A stretch of DNA of 64,000 nucleotides from contig JASXTE010000002.1 of the NCBI GenBank assembly GCA_030280995.1, positions 21,658,683 to 21,722,682 on the forward strand. Reading direction: 5' to 3'. Below, in pieces: positions 1 to 12,620 of this stretch. The notes beneath the pieces are model-generated. The model did no database searches. It saw only the letters and a program-made list of their open reading frames with translations, and was not told the origin of the DNA. Both the position numbers and the translations under genes were made by a program. Positions within the stretch are counted from its first letter, which is position 1; every line of letters starts with the position of its first letter. Source of the DNA: Hemileia vastatrix (Eukaryota > Basidiomycota > Pucciniomycetes > Pucciniales > Zaghouaniaceae).

Positions 1-398
1 GTGACCAAACCTTTGATAAACTTGGATACAACTAAGGGAAAAAAAAAAATTGAATAGTTTTATTTTGCAATATATCTTAGTCTGCACAAGATATTGCATT
101 GTTGTCCCTAACTATACCAAAATTGTTACTTTTCAAAAGTTATAGGACTACTAAGTTGATAAAATATTATTATGAATCACCCAATGAAATACCTTAAGCA
201 ACATTCAAAATTATTAAAATATTAATATTCAATTTGAGATTTGGATTAGCTAATTTTTCACAACTTACCACAGTTTTGATTAATATAATAAAACTTGAAA
301 AAAATTGTTGAGATAACCTAGAAATGGGTGCAAGAAAATGATGAAACATATGACTTGAAACTTAACTCATACACTATTGATAAACTTCATGGATCCTG

Positions 399-2313
399 AT
401 TAATTTCTATCGAAATTAATTTTGAGACTAGCATATTGAATTTTAGCTATGACCAAGTACTGTAAGTGCCATGGTTTGTATTCAATATATTGGTGTTGAA
501 ATTAATTTTGATAGGAATCAACAAGTATCAGATGGCACCATGCATGAAACACTGACAGAAACCATCAAATTTATGAGGCAATGAACCTCATAATTTCGAT
601 CGAAATTAATATAGACCCCTGCATATTGAATACAAGCCATTTCACATGGACTACACAGACATAGATAAAATTCAACATGCATGGCTTAATATTAATTTTG
701 ATCGAAATTAACCAAGGCATTAAAACATCAATTTTTATATGGTGTACTTGATCAAACCAGTTTATCTAACTGCTTAGCTTACCTATACTTATAGGAATTT
801 TATGCATAGTCCATGTCCATATTAATTTCGATCGAAATTAATGTTGACTAATACATAATGAATACATGCTATGCCACTTACACTTTCCAGGCATAGCTAC
901 CATTAAATATGCCAGTATCAAAAATTAATTTCGATGGAAATTAATGAGCATGATAATCATGAATTTCTGGAGTCAACTGCTTATTTTTATGCATGGTGCC
1001 TTGCCAACATTAATTTCGATCGAAATTACTTTTGATACTGGCATATTGCATGTATATATGCCTGGAAAGTGTAAGTGGCATAGTGTGTATTCATTATGTA
1101 TTGGTCAACATTAATTTCAATAGAATTTAATATTGACATTTTCATATTGAAGCCAAACCAGCAAACGACCCAAAAAATTATTCATAAAACTGCTCATTAA
1201 TTTCGATCGAAATTAGTGAGCACCATATACATATTGAATGGTAGTTATATCTGGTGTGTGTAAGTTGTAAAGCTTGTGTTCAATGTTTATTGGTCAACAT
1301 TAATTTTGATCATGAACTTTTTCAGTCAGTTAGTTGTTTCAATGCATAATGGCATTCCAACATTAATTTTGATCAAAATTAATGTTGAAATGATATAATG
1401 CTTTTTTGCATGACATGTAAAGGACGGCAAGTATTTTTAAGTATTGAAATTTACTATACATGTTGAGGGTAAATATAAAATTTACATATCCATATTAATT
1501 TCTATAAAAATTAATGTTGACCAATACATAATAAATAGTAAATATGCCTGGCTAGTGTAAGTGGCATAGCTTTTTTTCAATCTGCACTTGGCAACATTAA
1601 TTTCGATCGAAATTAAGGTTCATGATTATCATCAATTTATTCAGTCAGTTGCTTACTGTTATGCATGGTAACATGTCAACATTAATTTTAATAAAAATTG
1701 AATTTGACATGCTACCAAGCATTTTTATGTAAGATGAAAAGTAGGGCACTCTATTGTTAAGTAAACACATTACAATGCATATTGAGCATGTAAATATCAT
1801 TTACACATTAATATTAATTTCAATCAAAATTAATGTTGACCAATAAACATTGAACACAAGCTTTACAACTTACACACACCAGATATAACTACCATTCAAT
1901 ATGTATATGGTGCTCACTAATTTCGATCGAAATTAATGAGCAGTTTTATGAAGAATTTTTTGGGTCGTTTGCTGGTTTGGGTTCAATATGAAAATGTCAA
2001 TATTAAATTCTATTGAAATTAATGTTGACCAATACGTAATGAATACACACTATGCCACTTACACTTTCCAGGAATAGACACCATGCAATATGCCAGTATC
2101 AAAAGTAATTTCGATCGAAATTAATGTTGGCAAGGCACCATGCATAAAAATAAGCAGTTGACTCCAGAAATTCATGATTATCATGCTCATTAATTTCGAT
2201 CGAAATTAATTTTTGATACTGGCATATTTAATGGTAGCAATGCCTGGCAAGTATAAGTGGCATAGCGTGTATTCACTATGTATTGGTCAACATTAAATTC
2301 GATTGAAATTAAT
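399..2313. repeat. Array of about 20 spaced palindromes
   Basis: A palindrome with the core TTCGATCGAA, extended on both sides by AATTA/TAATT, recurs about every 100 bp. Approximate starts are 399, 497, 591, 688, 820, 922, 1008, 1108, 1194, 1299, 1358, 1492, 1593, 1678, 1809, 1916, 1998, 2105, 2186 and 2291. Eight keep the perfect CGATCG centre; the others carry mostly C-to-T or G-to-A changes. The spacers are 60-160 bp, are themselves related, and appear in both orientations. The array lies downstream of gene A, in the left part of the transposon. CACTA elements carry subterminal repeats bound by an accessory protein (TnpA in maize En/Spm), so a protein-binding role is a reasonable inference, but this spacing and unit size are unusual. 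Confidence 0.85.
820..2313. repeat. Large inverted repeat within the palindrome array
   Basis: The segment 820-1320 is largely the reverse complement of about 1809-2313. For example, the spacer at 944-1007 (beginning GAGCATGATAATCATGAA) reappears inverted at 2127-2189, and the spacer at 843-921 reappears inverted at 2210-2290. The two arms of about 0.5 kb flank a middle of about 0.5 kb that contains further palindromes. The same arrangement exists in copy 2 around 19960-21482. Confidence 0.75.
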
Positions 2314-2528
2314 ATGGATACATAAATGTGACATAAAGAGGTATGGACCATCAATTTGTTGAAAATACATTTTTATATCTCATACATTATTTGTTTTTCT
2401 TAAATAAAATGTTACTCTCTCTCAATATCACTTTATAACATTTACCAAGCTGCTTTGAAAAAAAACAGAATACATAAAATTCAATATAAGATAGCTATAT
2501 TACACAGAAGATCACCGTTATACCTAAG

Positions 2529-4206
2529 TTATGATGATGTTGATGCTCTATTAATTGATTCCCGAATCTTTACCAGATCAATATCAGCTCCAACCCCAAG
2601 TGACTCACGTTCATTCACAGATAATCCTTGCAAAAATGTTGCTGAATAGCAATTCTTGGGGAGGTATTTGGGAACATTGAATATACCATTTTGTGCAACT
2701 GTCCTTTCTGATGACCGTGAATATGTTTTTAATGTTGATTTTTTTTGAGCTGGTGTATGGGCTAAGTCCTTTGTCATCTTATCCATTTTTTTAAACAAAT
2801 CATTGAGTTCAGGATTTCGCCATCCAGGAATAGCTCGGATAGGTGCAGTTGGGGCTGGTGCTGGGCCTTCCTCGATATCAGAGATGCACCTAGTATCATG
2901 AAAAAGCACAACAAAACCTGGCACATCACTGCAGAGATCTCTTGCTAACTTGTAGCGTGCACTAGCAATCTGAATTCCAACTAAATCAGCTTCATAATAA
3001 CAAAAAGCAAAGTAAAATTAAAAACTTACCTTGGTCCGATAACGTTTTACTTGTGCCCTTGCCCTCTTTTCAATCTTTTCTCTTGCTACCCTTTCCTCTT
3101 CTTGCCCAAACAACCTTATCATCTCCTTCCCCTTATTAACTACCCATTTCTCAATAACACATTGAGTGAACTGAAGCTTTGACTGATCGATTGTATTCAA
3201 GGTGGTGAGCCATCTGGTACAGTGGTCGCATACTATGCTTCCCATGACTTGATTCCAAGTTGATTCTGAAAAATCACGGCAAGTCCAATCAAACGTGAAT
3301 TTCCGAAAACCTTTTTCTTGCAATTCACGCTCTAAGTTTCTTTTGACAGAAAGTGGGATCGGTGCTCCTCCTTTTAGTCCTCGAGGCTCAGGTGCTGGAA
3401 AAAATTCGGGTAGTCGAATTTTGGATCGCAAGAAGGCTATAGAATTGGTTATCAGAAATTGTCGATCAGCTGCAGAATTGGCACGGTTAGAAGATTGGAC
3501 TTGGGTTAGGACAGTTTGAATGGTTTTTAGTTTGAATTGGCTCCAATCTTTCCAATTTTCAATCTCCAAAGGTGTTGGGCTCGCAGGATATTTTGATATT
3601 TGTGTTGGTCCCCCAAGACAATACTTCAGAAAGTGGTAAATATTTCTATTTAGACTGTCCGAGCTCCTGGGAACATCATTCCTTCTAACTAAGCCTCTTA
3701 CAGCCCTTAACCCCCGTTCTCGCTCATGAGACTCTGCTGAATTGAGTCTGTGGTAATCACTGATACCCATAATGATTGAGGGATTCACTAACAATTCAAA
3801 TAAGTTAATTAAATTGGTTATTTTTCAATAAAAGAATACACTACAAATTTTACTTACCTGCTCCACTTGTGCTTGCTCCTTGGTTAGGCTGAGCAGATGA
3901 TGATTGGTCTCCGAAAAATTCCCTCAATACTTCACTAGCCCAATCTCTTCCTAGCTGATCAGCTTGCTGATCAGCACTTTCAGAAGCAGAAGGATGATTG
4001 GGATTAAAATTTCTCGGTTCTGAATGAGACTCTTGGCCTGGATTGGGATTAGGTGGTGGGTTAGGATTAGGTGGTACAGATTGAGATGCATCTGGAGGTG
4101 GATCAGCAGAGGGTGGTGGAGGAGTATTTCCAGTATTAGTATGTTGAGGCAGAAAACAATCAGAATCGGTTGGGTCAACAGACATCCCTTCAAAATTATC
4201 ATCCAT
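2529..4206 (-). CDS. Transposon-encoded unknown protein A (three exons, 515 aa)
   Basis: No known family was recognised. The model uses exons 4206-3858, 3787-3030 and 2969-2529, with GTAAGT donors and AG acceptors; introns are 70 and 60 bp and the phases join without a stop (1548 nt). The N-terminus (residues 1-116) is acidic and rich in proline, asparagine and serine, so probably disordered. The middle holds FTFDWTCRDFSESTWNQV and a basic stretch KRARAQVKRYRTK directly before the second intron. The third exon has DVPGFVVLFHDTRCIS and VPKYLPKNCYSATFLQGLS. Gene D, encoded elsewhere on the same element, has matching landmarks in the same order, including an intron after its basic stretch, so A and D are paralogs. 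The decayed gene at 16106-18515 is a third relative. A DNA-binding accessory role (a TnpA analogue) is possible but unproven. It is broken in copy 2. Confidence 0.75.
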
Positions 4207-4623
4207 AATGAACTGTAATAAAATAAAATAAAATAAAAATAATCAGTTGTTAAAATTTATACCTATCAAAGCTAAAGTAAAAAAAGATACTATGTATATA
4301 GTCTTGTAAACGTGTATGTTCTCTTGTCGAAAAATAAAGTGAATAATATATAGCTATCAGCTAAAGTTGGAAGGTCAAACTATTTATAGTAGATGAATGA
4401 GCAAGAAGATCATTCATTAAGTAAAAATTTTATCATATTTCTCATTATCATGATTTTATTTCTTTCATTCTTACATTTAAGATAAAAATGACTCATTGAA
4501 AGCATGGGTTCTCTCGCAATAAAAGCAACCAAAGTAATTGTTCACTGGTTTATGATAAGGTAAGTTGGATGCATTGCATTTTTTAATCGAGCATTGAATT
4601 ATTTCTTTCACCATTTACAAATA
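4207..4623. other. Spacer between gene A and the transposase
   Basis: AT-rich stretch between the start of gene A and the end of the transposase, both on the minus strand. It should contain the promoter of gene A and the transcript end of the transposase. No specific motif stands out. It is conserved in copy 2 (23353-23768). Confidence 0.5.
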
Positions 4624-7600
4624 TCACCAATCCTACAAATTTCCCGAATCCCAAATTAACACAAAGATGTTAGTCAACAGAAAATAAATTTGATTAATTT
4701 TTTCACTCACTACTGTCTGCAGTCCAATGGCAGTGACAACCTCGTCTTTGATTCCAAACATTCCTTTTTTGTGCTCGACAGTAGCTGCATGTCCAATTAT
4801 TGCATCTTTCTTAATCACAATTTGAGTTGCTTTGGCTACTCTTACTAACCGACAATGCACTTGTGGGAAAAGCTCATAGGGATCCTTTGATGTTTCTTCT
4901 GGACGGAGCTCTTTGAAAGGACTTACTATTAAATATATTTGATCAATCTCTTCCTTTGATCTGAAAAGATCATCAATTTGCCCAAACTGGCTATCTTTTC
5001 CATAGTAGAATTCAATTGTTGAATTAGCAATGTGTCGATGGTAACTAGTAAACCTCTTTCCATGTATCAATATGCTTGCTACATTTTCAACTACCCGATC
5101 CCCACTTTTCTCCGATGGTGTCAAAGCCCGTCTTGAAGTTTCTTTTCCCATTCGTGCCCTTACCCATTTAGTAAATAATGCCATACTTAGATGGATCCAT
5201 TTGTTTTGTTTATCGAGATCAATATGGATTTTTTTAGTCTCACATTGATCATTATCTTCAGCTTCACCAAGATCTAATACCCTAGACTTCCGATACCAAT
5301 GTTTGAGCATTGTTAGCGGTATCTCTCCTGTGGTAAATATTAATAAATTAGCACAGCTGAGTTTTTAAATCATTTCTTACAAACATTACATACGTGGATG
5401 GTGATTGTTTGGAATTTCAGATAATATATGATTCACCCGCTCTCCAGACCAAGTAGCTGTACCTGATGGTGGACCAAGACGCTTTATCATTTCAGGATAA
5501 TGTTGAGTGATATGCAGATTTGGCTTTGCATTAATATTCTTCCAACCCTCTTCAAGGCACTCACGATACTCTAACAGAAATTGATCTAGATCTTTAAGCT
5601 CATTAGTCTGTATATTTTTTAATGTCAAAAAATTGGTGATCGAGCATAATGTTACAAGTGACTTGAGAAGATAATATTCTCTTGGTTTATCAGCTGAGGA
5701 AGCTGAAGATTCAGATTCTTTAAATTTTTCAAACCAAAGGGGTATAAGTGACAAAGGGAAGTAGAGAGTATACAGCATGTGCCATTCTGCTGCCTTGAGG
5801 GATCCTGCCTTTTTAGATCCTACTGATTTTGGAACTCGTGTTAGCCAGGAAGGTCTTCTTACTTGATCAATCATCTTCCATACAACCTGTAGCTCTGCTG
5901 CTGTGATTCGTGGATTACTACTACCTTCATTTTCTTTCTCCTTACCTTTCCTTTTATTTTCTTCATCTCTAGCTGTCTCATTTGATGAGTGAGATCCTTC
6001 ACTCTGTGATATGCTAATGCTTCTTTGCCTTAAGTTATACAATGAATTCCTACTGTCACTGCTTTGAGACTGTACTGAGGCCACATCGCTATATGGAGGA
6101 ATAAATTTGGAGCTGGATGACCTACTCTGGCTTCTTGATCGATTTGTTCCCAATCCTTCATTATCTAGTCCATGATGACTTGATGACTGTCTTGAACTCG
6201 TACGTCTTTGCCGCTTGTGCTGTCTCGTGTGTCCTGTATCATCATCATCATTATTCGTGGTGCTTAAGCTACTTCTACGTTTTTTCGAATGTTTGTGCAG
6301 TGAAGTATCAGAAAAGAAATCATCATCTTCTTCTCTTACATGCCAATTTTTATCCTTTTCCAGCTTTCTTTCTAGATCTTTTGCTGCATTTTGGATTTGA
6401 AAATAGCTTAGACTGTGATCTTTTAGGTTGCCAAGCATATGTGAATGCATAACATCAATTGAGCAATATTCAGTTGGACGCCAATATTCAAGGTTATTCA
6501 GCTCACTCCATCGTACCCCATGATTTTGAACAATTGATACACGCTCCCAATGTGACTTAGAATTTTTCCACTTTGTTGCCCAGCACATATGATCCTCATG
6601 ATTCCGTAATGAAAAATTTCCCACATTCTTTTCACTAATTTCATCTTTAGAGATATTACAGAAAGAGCAGAACATTTTTGCAGAGTGACTCGAAAAGCCA
6701 GCCAATTTTCGTATTGCAGGAATGTCACCTATCAAAGAGAACAATGCAACTCTTAATTTCCGGCCTCGTGGATAAAGATGTGTTTTTTCAATCAATATAC
6801 CATCCCATAGAGTTTGTAGATCATTAACCAGTGGTTTTAGAAGGTGATTAACCTGTTCACTTGTGGGTTCTGTTGGTCCGGGTATAATAGAATACAAAAA
6901 AAGATTTTCCATTTTGTATCTATCTTCTTGAGGTAGGTTCATACACACCATCATAATATTGCCTACAGACTTCTGATGACCTCCAATCCTATTGCCACCA
7001 GGCCTAAACCAGTCGACATATAAAGTAAACATTAAGTTGCCTGAAGTTATCGTATATTCATCATCATTGCTATCCAGAGCTGGAGTGGTTATGGGAAAGT
7101 TTTTCCAAATTGAACCATCACAAACATCCTTCATCAAATCACACTCTACACGTTCTGCCACAGGGGTTTTCTTCTCAATCAGAAGCTCAAATTTGAACAG
7201 TTTGATCTTTTCCTTAAGCCAGTCGATAAAAGAATGGTGATGAAATGTTTTAAGAGATAAGTATTTTACATGTTCTTGATGTTCCTCCATCAAATACAGC
7301 CTTTCATCACATTTAACTGCAATTTGTCCTGCTCCAAACATTTTTAAATAGCGCTTTGATGATGAAAGAAACGGTTGATTGCAACATAGTATAGATGGTT
7401 GAGATTCAGAGTTATACTCATAAAGAGCAAAGCATTTAGGACAGCATGTTTTAGTGAAAAATGATTGATTGAGCTTTAATCGACTAAAAACTGTATCTAT
7501 CGAGCGTGGGACCAGGCGGACAATGCTATCAGAATCCAGTATTCCACTATCACCTAGAAGTTTGAGCTTCTTAATTTCTTCATCCAAAAATTGAGTACAA

Positions 7601-8011
7601 CCTTCTTTGCTCAAATGATGAATCAGAGAAAGCTTTGCTGCCTGCCACATAATTATTTGGCTATACCGTTCCCCGAGATTTGAGTTTCTAGAGACTGTTG
7701 AAGATACTTCTGCCCCCAATAGCAACTGCCCCTATGTAATAAATCATTGAAACATCATAAAGACTTTAATTCTCACATTGAACTATAGATATACAGCTTA
7801 CTGTTTCTGTGGAGCGGGAACTTCCAATGTTAAGTGGATTGTTGGAAGAAATAACCATCTGGGCCTTCCTATTTCTTTCCTCTTGATGTTTTGCATAAGA
7901 ATTAGAGCTTTTGAAAGCCATACCAACTTCAAAGGACCCAGAAGAAGTTTGATACTTTCTATTGACACATCCAAGATCTTGACATTGACATACATGAAAA
8001 AATGGAGGCAT
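4624..8011 (-). CDS. Tnp2-family CACTA transposase (four exons, 1057 aa)
   Basis: Cuts and joins the transposon ends. The exon model is 8011-7802, 7731-5394, 5327-4711 and a final 9-nt exon 4632-4624; introns are 70, 66 and 78 bp and all phases join without a stop (3174 nt). The N-terminus begins MPPFFHVCQCQDLGC with a Cys/His pattern, followed by a second Cys pair region (CCPKC...CC). Features typical of Tnp2 are YVDWFRPGGNRIGGHQ and IIPGPTEPTSEQ, DVMHSHMLG, and SGERVNHIL, with candidate catalytic acids near residues 308, 495 and 833. A Ser/Arg/Asp-rich insert sits around residues 530-670. The C-terminal exon (HWYRKSRVLDL) matches the usual C-terminal part of basidiomycete Tnp2 proteins. The last intron and 9-nt exon are the least certain part; without them the protein runs to the stop at 4633. 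Confidence 0.85.
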
Positions 8012-9086
8012 TGTAATTGTGATAATTGTAGGAATAAGTTAGCTATTCGAAGTTACCGATTGAAGGTATTCCTTTTTTTGAAAGGCACTAGCTAATATAA
8101 GCTACATTTTTTTATCAAAAGAATATGATGGAATATGTGTTGAAATTATTTAAGTTTAAATGTTTAATTTTTAATCGGATAAATTATATATTAATTTAAA
8201 GTTATGCAGTCTACTTTATTTGTATTCTGTATACTCTCTGCATTTGTACAACAATGCATGCATGTTTATCAGAATATTTACTATCATAGAAAAAATTCTG
8301 TTGTACGCACAAGCATCTTAATTATTTTTCTATCAAATGCCTTCTGAGTTATATCTAACTACCCTACAATTATTTGATTTTGATAAAAATTCTTAGTTAT
8401 GGACTATAAGAAAAGTAATCCATATTTTTAACATAATTATTTAAAAAATTACCCCAAAAATCAAAGTTAAACCCAAAAATAAGTTTAATATTTTGTAAAA
8501 AACAATCACAAACATATTTCTTTCAACTTGAAAATTGGTCTGTACTAGGTAGAATTTTCTATAAAGAAAAAATCAAAAATACTCAAATAATAGATGCTAC
8601 AAAAGTGTAAACCTTAAAGAATTACATAAAAGCTGAAACCTTGTATAACTTTTCATACATAAATGCGATGAAGTGACACTCTAGTCTATTTATTCAGGTT
8701 GAAAAAAATTACTCAAAAGAATATGTATTACTATCATATTGGACCAAAAATAATTTTTTGGTAATCAAAAAATGAACATAGCCTCACATTTAACAAATTA
8801 TTTTTGTGGAAGAATTTTTTGAAAAGAAAAAAAAATCCGTTTCTTAAATGAGTCTGCTTTTATCACATAATCATTCTCTTTATTTTATACCATTCCTTTT
8901 GAGTTCAAGTTGCATATAAAAATATAATTTATGCATATTATAATTCCATAAAGTCGAAATATTTCTTATTCTTAATTTTTGTGATATTTCTCCTTAAATC
9001 AACTTTGATCATAAAGTTTTGGAGCTCAACAATTTATCCTTCCTCTTTGTTTAATTTAATTGAACACTTTCTTAATCTTATTATTT
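8012..9086. other. Divergent intergenic region between transposase and gene D
   Basis: About 1.07 kb of AT-rich sequence between the minus-strand transposase start and the plus-strand gene D start, so it probably carries both promoters. No coding signal was found. It is conserved in copy 2 (28049-29122) with small indels. No clear TATA or operator-like repeat could be singled out. Confidence 0.5.
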
Positions 9087-10208
9087 ATGAACCCTAGTAG
9101 CTCTTACTTTCCTCATGGAAACCTGCCCACAAACACAAGAACACTTAATAGAATTTTTAATGAGACTTTGCCTCCATTCAATTCTCACTTTTGTAGATCT
9201 ATACACAATTTTTGTCGTTCACTTTTGGATATGTCACCAGAATCAAATGGATGGAAACAAAACCCTACTGAAGAGCAATTAGACAGATTTTCATCATTCG
9301 ACATGAATTCTTGCAACATTGCCTTTGAACTACCTCATCCAGAATCAAATTCAGCGGTTTCAGAAAAGTTTCCACCAATTTTCCGTGAATCTTTTATTGA
9401 GCACCTTCGCATGTGTGGTTTCCCAGGATCAACTTTCGCTTGGAACCTAGATTGGTTTGACAAATGGAACCAGGTCTTGGCAAATATTCTCATTAAACAC
9501 TGGGACAATGCCTTAAAAACCAATAATTTGATTGCATATCCAATTGACTCAACTCAAATTAGCTTCTCAAATCAAATAGGAGTTCTTCACCGTTGGTTTT
9601 TAGGTCATGCTGATAGATTAAGACTTGGGAAGGATTCTCATAGCTCTCAAGAAATAATCAAAGTGAGAAAGCATAAATATAGAATAAAAAAAAAAGTATG
9701 AAAATCCCTTTTTTTTCAACCGTTTTTATTTATGACCTTTATTTCAAATAACAAAGATTCTTAGAATTCAGTTAACCAAACTAAACTTCTTAAACAACTT
9801 CCACATTGTGAAACTTATCACAACCTTTTCACAAACATCAAATGTTGTTCAGACACCGAAATTGATAATGATGGATCGTTAAGACGTATCTTAATGCAAT
9901 GGAGGTCTGAAGATTTTTCTAAAGTTGCACAATATCTTGACCAACAACACTTTGATATTCGAGATAATTCAACCTACTCTGGCAGTGTGCTAAAGGACTT
10001 GGCCTTGTACAAAAGAATCAGTTTGGTTTCAACATTATCCCCTAACCTTAATCCTTCTCATGTCCCCCGGGGTTTGCCGAATGACTGTTATTCTCCCTTA
10101 TATCTTGCATCTCTAAATCCTCAACAACTCAGACTTTTAAATCCTCAAAATCCCATAAATTTACCTGCTCTCCTTGAAATTCTTTGTTCCTCTAATGTGA
10201 GTGATTGA
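9087..10208 (+). CDS. Transposon-encoded unknown protein D (two exons, 350 aa)
   Basis: No known family was recognised. ATG at 9087 (MNPSSSYF) is preferred over an upstream in-frame TTG. Exon 1 is 9087-9695 and exon 2 is 9765-10208, with a 69-bp intron (GTATG donor, TTCTTAG acceptor) that keeps the frame. Landmarks are TFAWNLDWFDKWNQVLANIL, a basic stretch VRKHKYRIKKK just before the intron, and VPRGLPNDCYSPLYLASLN near the end. These match gene A in order, intron position and sequence, so D is a shorter paralog of A. It is the only plus-strand gene of the element and converges on the SNF2 gene, whose last 17 bases it overlaps. In copy 2 a Trp codon has become TGA (29630). The function is unknown; a DNA- or transposase-binding partner is a guess from context only. 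Confidence 0.7.
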
Positions 10209-12620
10209 AAAACTCCCTTAATAATAGGTTTGCACACTCATACTCCTCATTTCCACTGTTTGGGACACTTAGCCTTGAAAACAAAAACATAATTTTAATG
10301 ATTACTATTATCATTAAAATTTATAGAAATGAAATTTGGCTTACATTGTTAGCTCCATTTTTTTCCTTTGAATCTTATACATGCTGAATTCTATACTTCC
10401 TTGTACAAAATAATTCAAAACATTTACTTCATTTTGCTGCCCCATTCTATACAGCCGATCAACAGCCTGTTGCTCAACTGCTGGATTCCAATTTGGCTCC
10501 TATTTCAACATTGAACATATAAAAAATTTAATATTTTTGTTCTTAATATGAAATAAAAGACATTGAGCTCACCATTATATATACATTTTGAGCACACCTG
10601 AGATCTATACCCACTCCTGCAGCCTGAATCGTTCCAACCAAAACTTGGCAATTTTTATTAAAATGGAATTCATGCATATTTTTGTCTCGCTTTGTCCGGC
10701 TGAGTTCACCCGTAAGCTGGGTATACCTAATATTGTGGTCATCTAAAGCCATTTTTATTCTATTTTGAAATATTAGAAAATTGTTTTTAATAAGCCAACA
10801 CAATTTTGTAAAACAATTCATTATAGAATCACTTACATCTGCAAAAAGTCTGCAAAGTTGGAGAATATAACAGCTTTTGGAAAATTTATATCCCTTTCAC
10901 CAGACAAAAAGTTTTTTAAGTGGCCTATAAGATGACAAATCTTTGCGGAATGCTGCCAGGTGAAATCAAAAGTTGGAGTTTCATCCAGATTTTCGTAGAT
11001 TGGATGGTTGCAGAATTTTCTTAAAATCATCAGCTCTCTTAGAAACTCAGATGAGTCCCAAGGGAAGTCAGTGCTTCTGGAGGGCCCATATCGCTCAGTG
11101 AATCCTTCTTGAAGCACATCAAGTTTAGACCTCCATGGATCTGCTAATTGAACCGATATCCCCCTTTGAATCTTTTTTGGAAGAGACAAAATTGCATCCT
11201 TTGTTCTACGTAGGCTTATGACTTTCATTAAGTGATTGATTGATTTAATAGAATTAGCCTTTCCTTTTTGCAAACCTGGAAAAAGGAAATTCTTCCATAA
11301 CCAGTCTTCTTGCCACTTTTCGATTCTAAGAAAAAATATGAGACTTTGAAGGTCAGTGGGCCTGTTCTGAAGTGGAGTTCCAGTCAAGCATAGTCGGTGT
11401 TGGGATTCCAAGTCAAATATTGTTTGAGCCCTCTGCGAGTAAGGATTTTTAATGTAACTAAAAGAATATTTATAAAAATTGATAATAAAAATTAAGTTTT
11501 AAGTTTTAGATATAGAAATGGGCACTAACTGAGCTTCATCTAAAACAACTCTATACCAAAAGAGCATTTGAGTCACCGGTATCTTTTTTTGGCTTTGATT
11601 TTTTGACATCGTTGGGCTAGCTATTTCATAGGTCGTTAAAACAATAGCAGTGTCCTGTAGCTCATTGACATTAGTATTTTGACAATCCTTCCCATAAAGA
11701 ACCTTGAAAGGAAGTGCATTATCTTCAAAGTGCACACTTATTTCATTGATCCAATTCGATAGTGTTGCCAGGGGGCATATAATCAGTGTGGCTGAACTCC
11801 GATTAATACCTTCTTGATTTTCTGATACCTGGAATTGTCTTGCTTCACCTTGAGTTGCACTTATAAGAGAAAGAGTTGAAAGTGTCTTTCCCAAACCCAT
11901 ATCATCAGCAAGTATTGACCCGTTTCCTTCAGGCGGCAATTGATTGTTAGGAAACTGATCTTTATAGTCATCGAATCCAGTTCTAAGCCAATGGTTGTCC
12001 TGGTGCCTCCACATGATATCCAACTTTTCCTTTAACATTCGTTCATTGTCAATCATAAAATTTATTGCTTGAAGTTGATGTGTTTTGAGAACTGTTTTGA
12101 TTCCTCGGATAAGTTGATCAGCTTTCCAATCTTGAGTACTCTGAGATATTTGGAAAGAGCCTTCAAAAATTACATGCGGGATATTAAAAAAGATAGTGGA
12201 GTCGTAGTTCAGGATTGGACATAAATCGATTTGTGCAGAAGAAAATGCTTCTTTAGCAAGACTGATTAGTGTACTTGAAGAAAAGAGGCATCCCCAAAGT
12301 TGATACTGATTACCAAAAACTGGAACCAAGTAAGCATGAAAATAGAAAGGCTTCATAGGATTCAAGGCACTTCTTTGGTTTAAATGGTGAGATCCAGAGC
12401 CAATGTCACCCAATAGTGGTCCAATGTGCTGACTCTGCACTTGAGAAAGATTACCAACAAGGGTTGGTTTTCTTTCTTCAAATAGTCCAAAAATATGAAC
12501 ATTCGAATGGCCTCGCTGTAAAATTGTGGGGGTCGGTGAGTTTTGAAATCTTGAAATTACATTCATATAAATTTGATCGATTGTTATTGAGAACTGTCCA
12601 ACACATCTGAGACTTGACAT
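10192..12620 (-). CDS. SNF2-family helicase/ATPase carried by the transposon (five exons, 711 aa)
   Basis: ATP-driven DNA translocase of the SNF2 superfamily. Exons are 12620-11530, 11457-10837, 10759-10573, 10499-10345 and 10273-10192; introns are 72, 77, 73 and 71 bp and phases join throughout (2136 nt). Motif I is DDMGLGKT (near residue 240). Motif II becomes DEAH only after splicing, because the first intron splits the His codon (residue 364). It is followed by IKNPYSQRAQ and LTGTPLQNRP. The C-terminal helicase half has FSNFADFLQ, GTIQAAGVGIDL and NWNPAVEQQAVDRLYRMGQQ (residues about 636-655). No RING finger is seen between the lobes, unlike Rad5/Rad16. The N-terminal 180 residues are unassigned. 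The last intron is inferred from GTAAGC/CAAG signals and an open frame; otherwise the protein stops 28 residues earlier. Present, but broken, at the same place in copy 2, so it belongs to the element. Confidence 0.85.

Noticed and set aside
922..2210. Site-specific inversion system, because the spacer at 944-1007 appears flipped at 2127-2189 between the same flanks
   Set aside because: The flip is fully explained by the large inverted repeat spanning 820-2313; there is no recombinase gene of the invertase type.
399..2313. CRISPR-like array (repeats with spacers of similar size)
   Set aside because: The spacers are not unique but are repeats of each other in both orientations, the repeats are palindromes with many variants, no cas-like gene exists, and the host looks eukaryotic.
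3951..4218. Other-frame open readings rich in Leu/Ile or Trp/Arg over gene A exon 1
   Set aside because: They overlap the proline-rich first exon of gene A and arise from its biased composition.
6117..6452. Plus-strand open frames of 111 and 61 residues inside the transposase gene
   Set aside because: They are the reverse-strand shadow of the Ser/Asp-rich segment of Tnp2 and show no protein pattern of their own.
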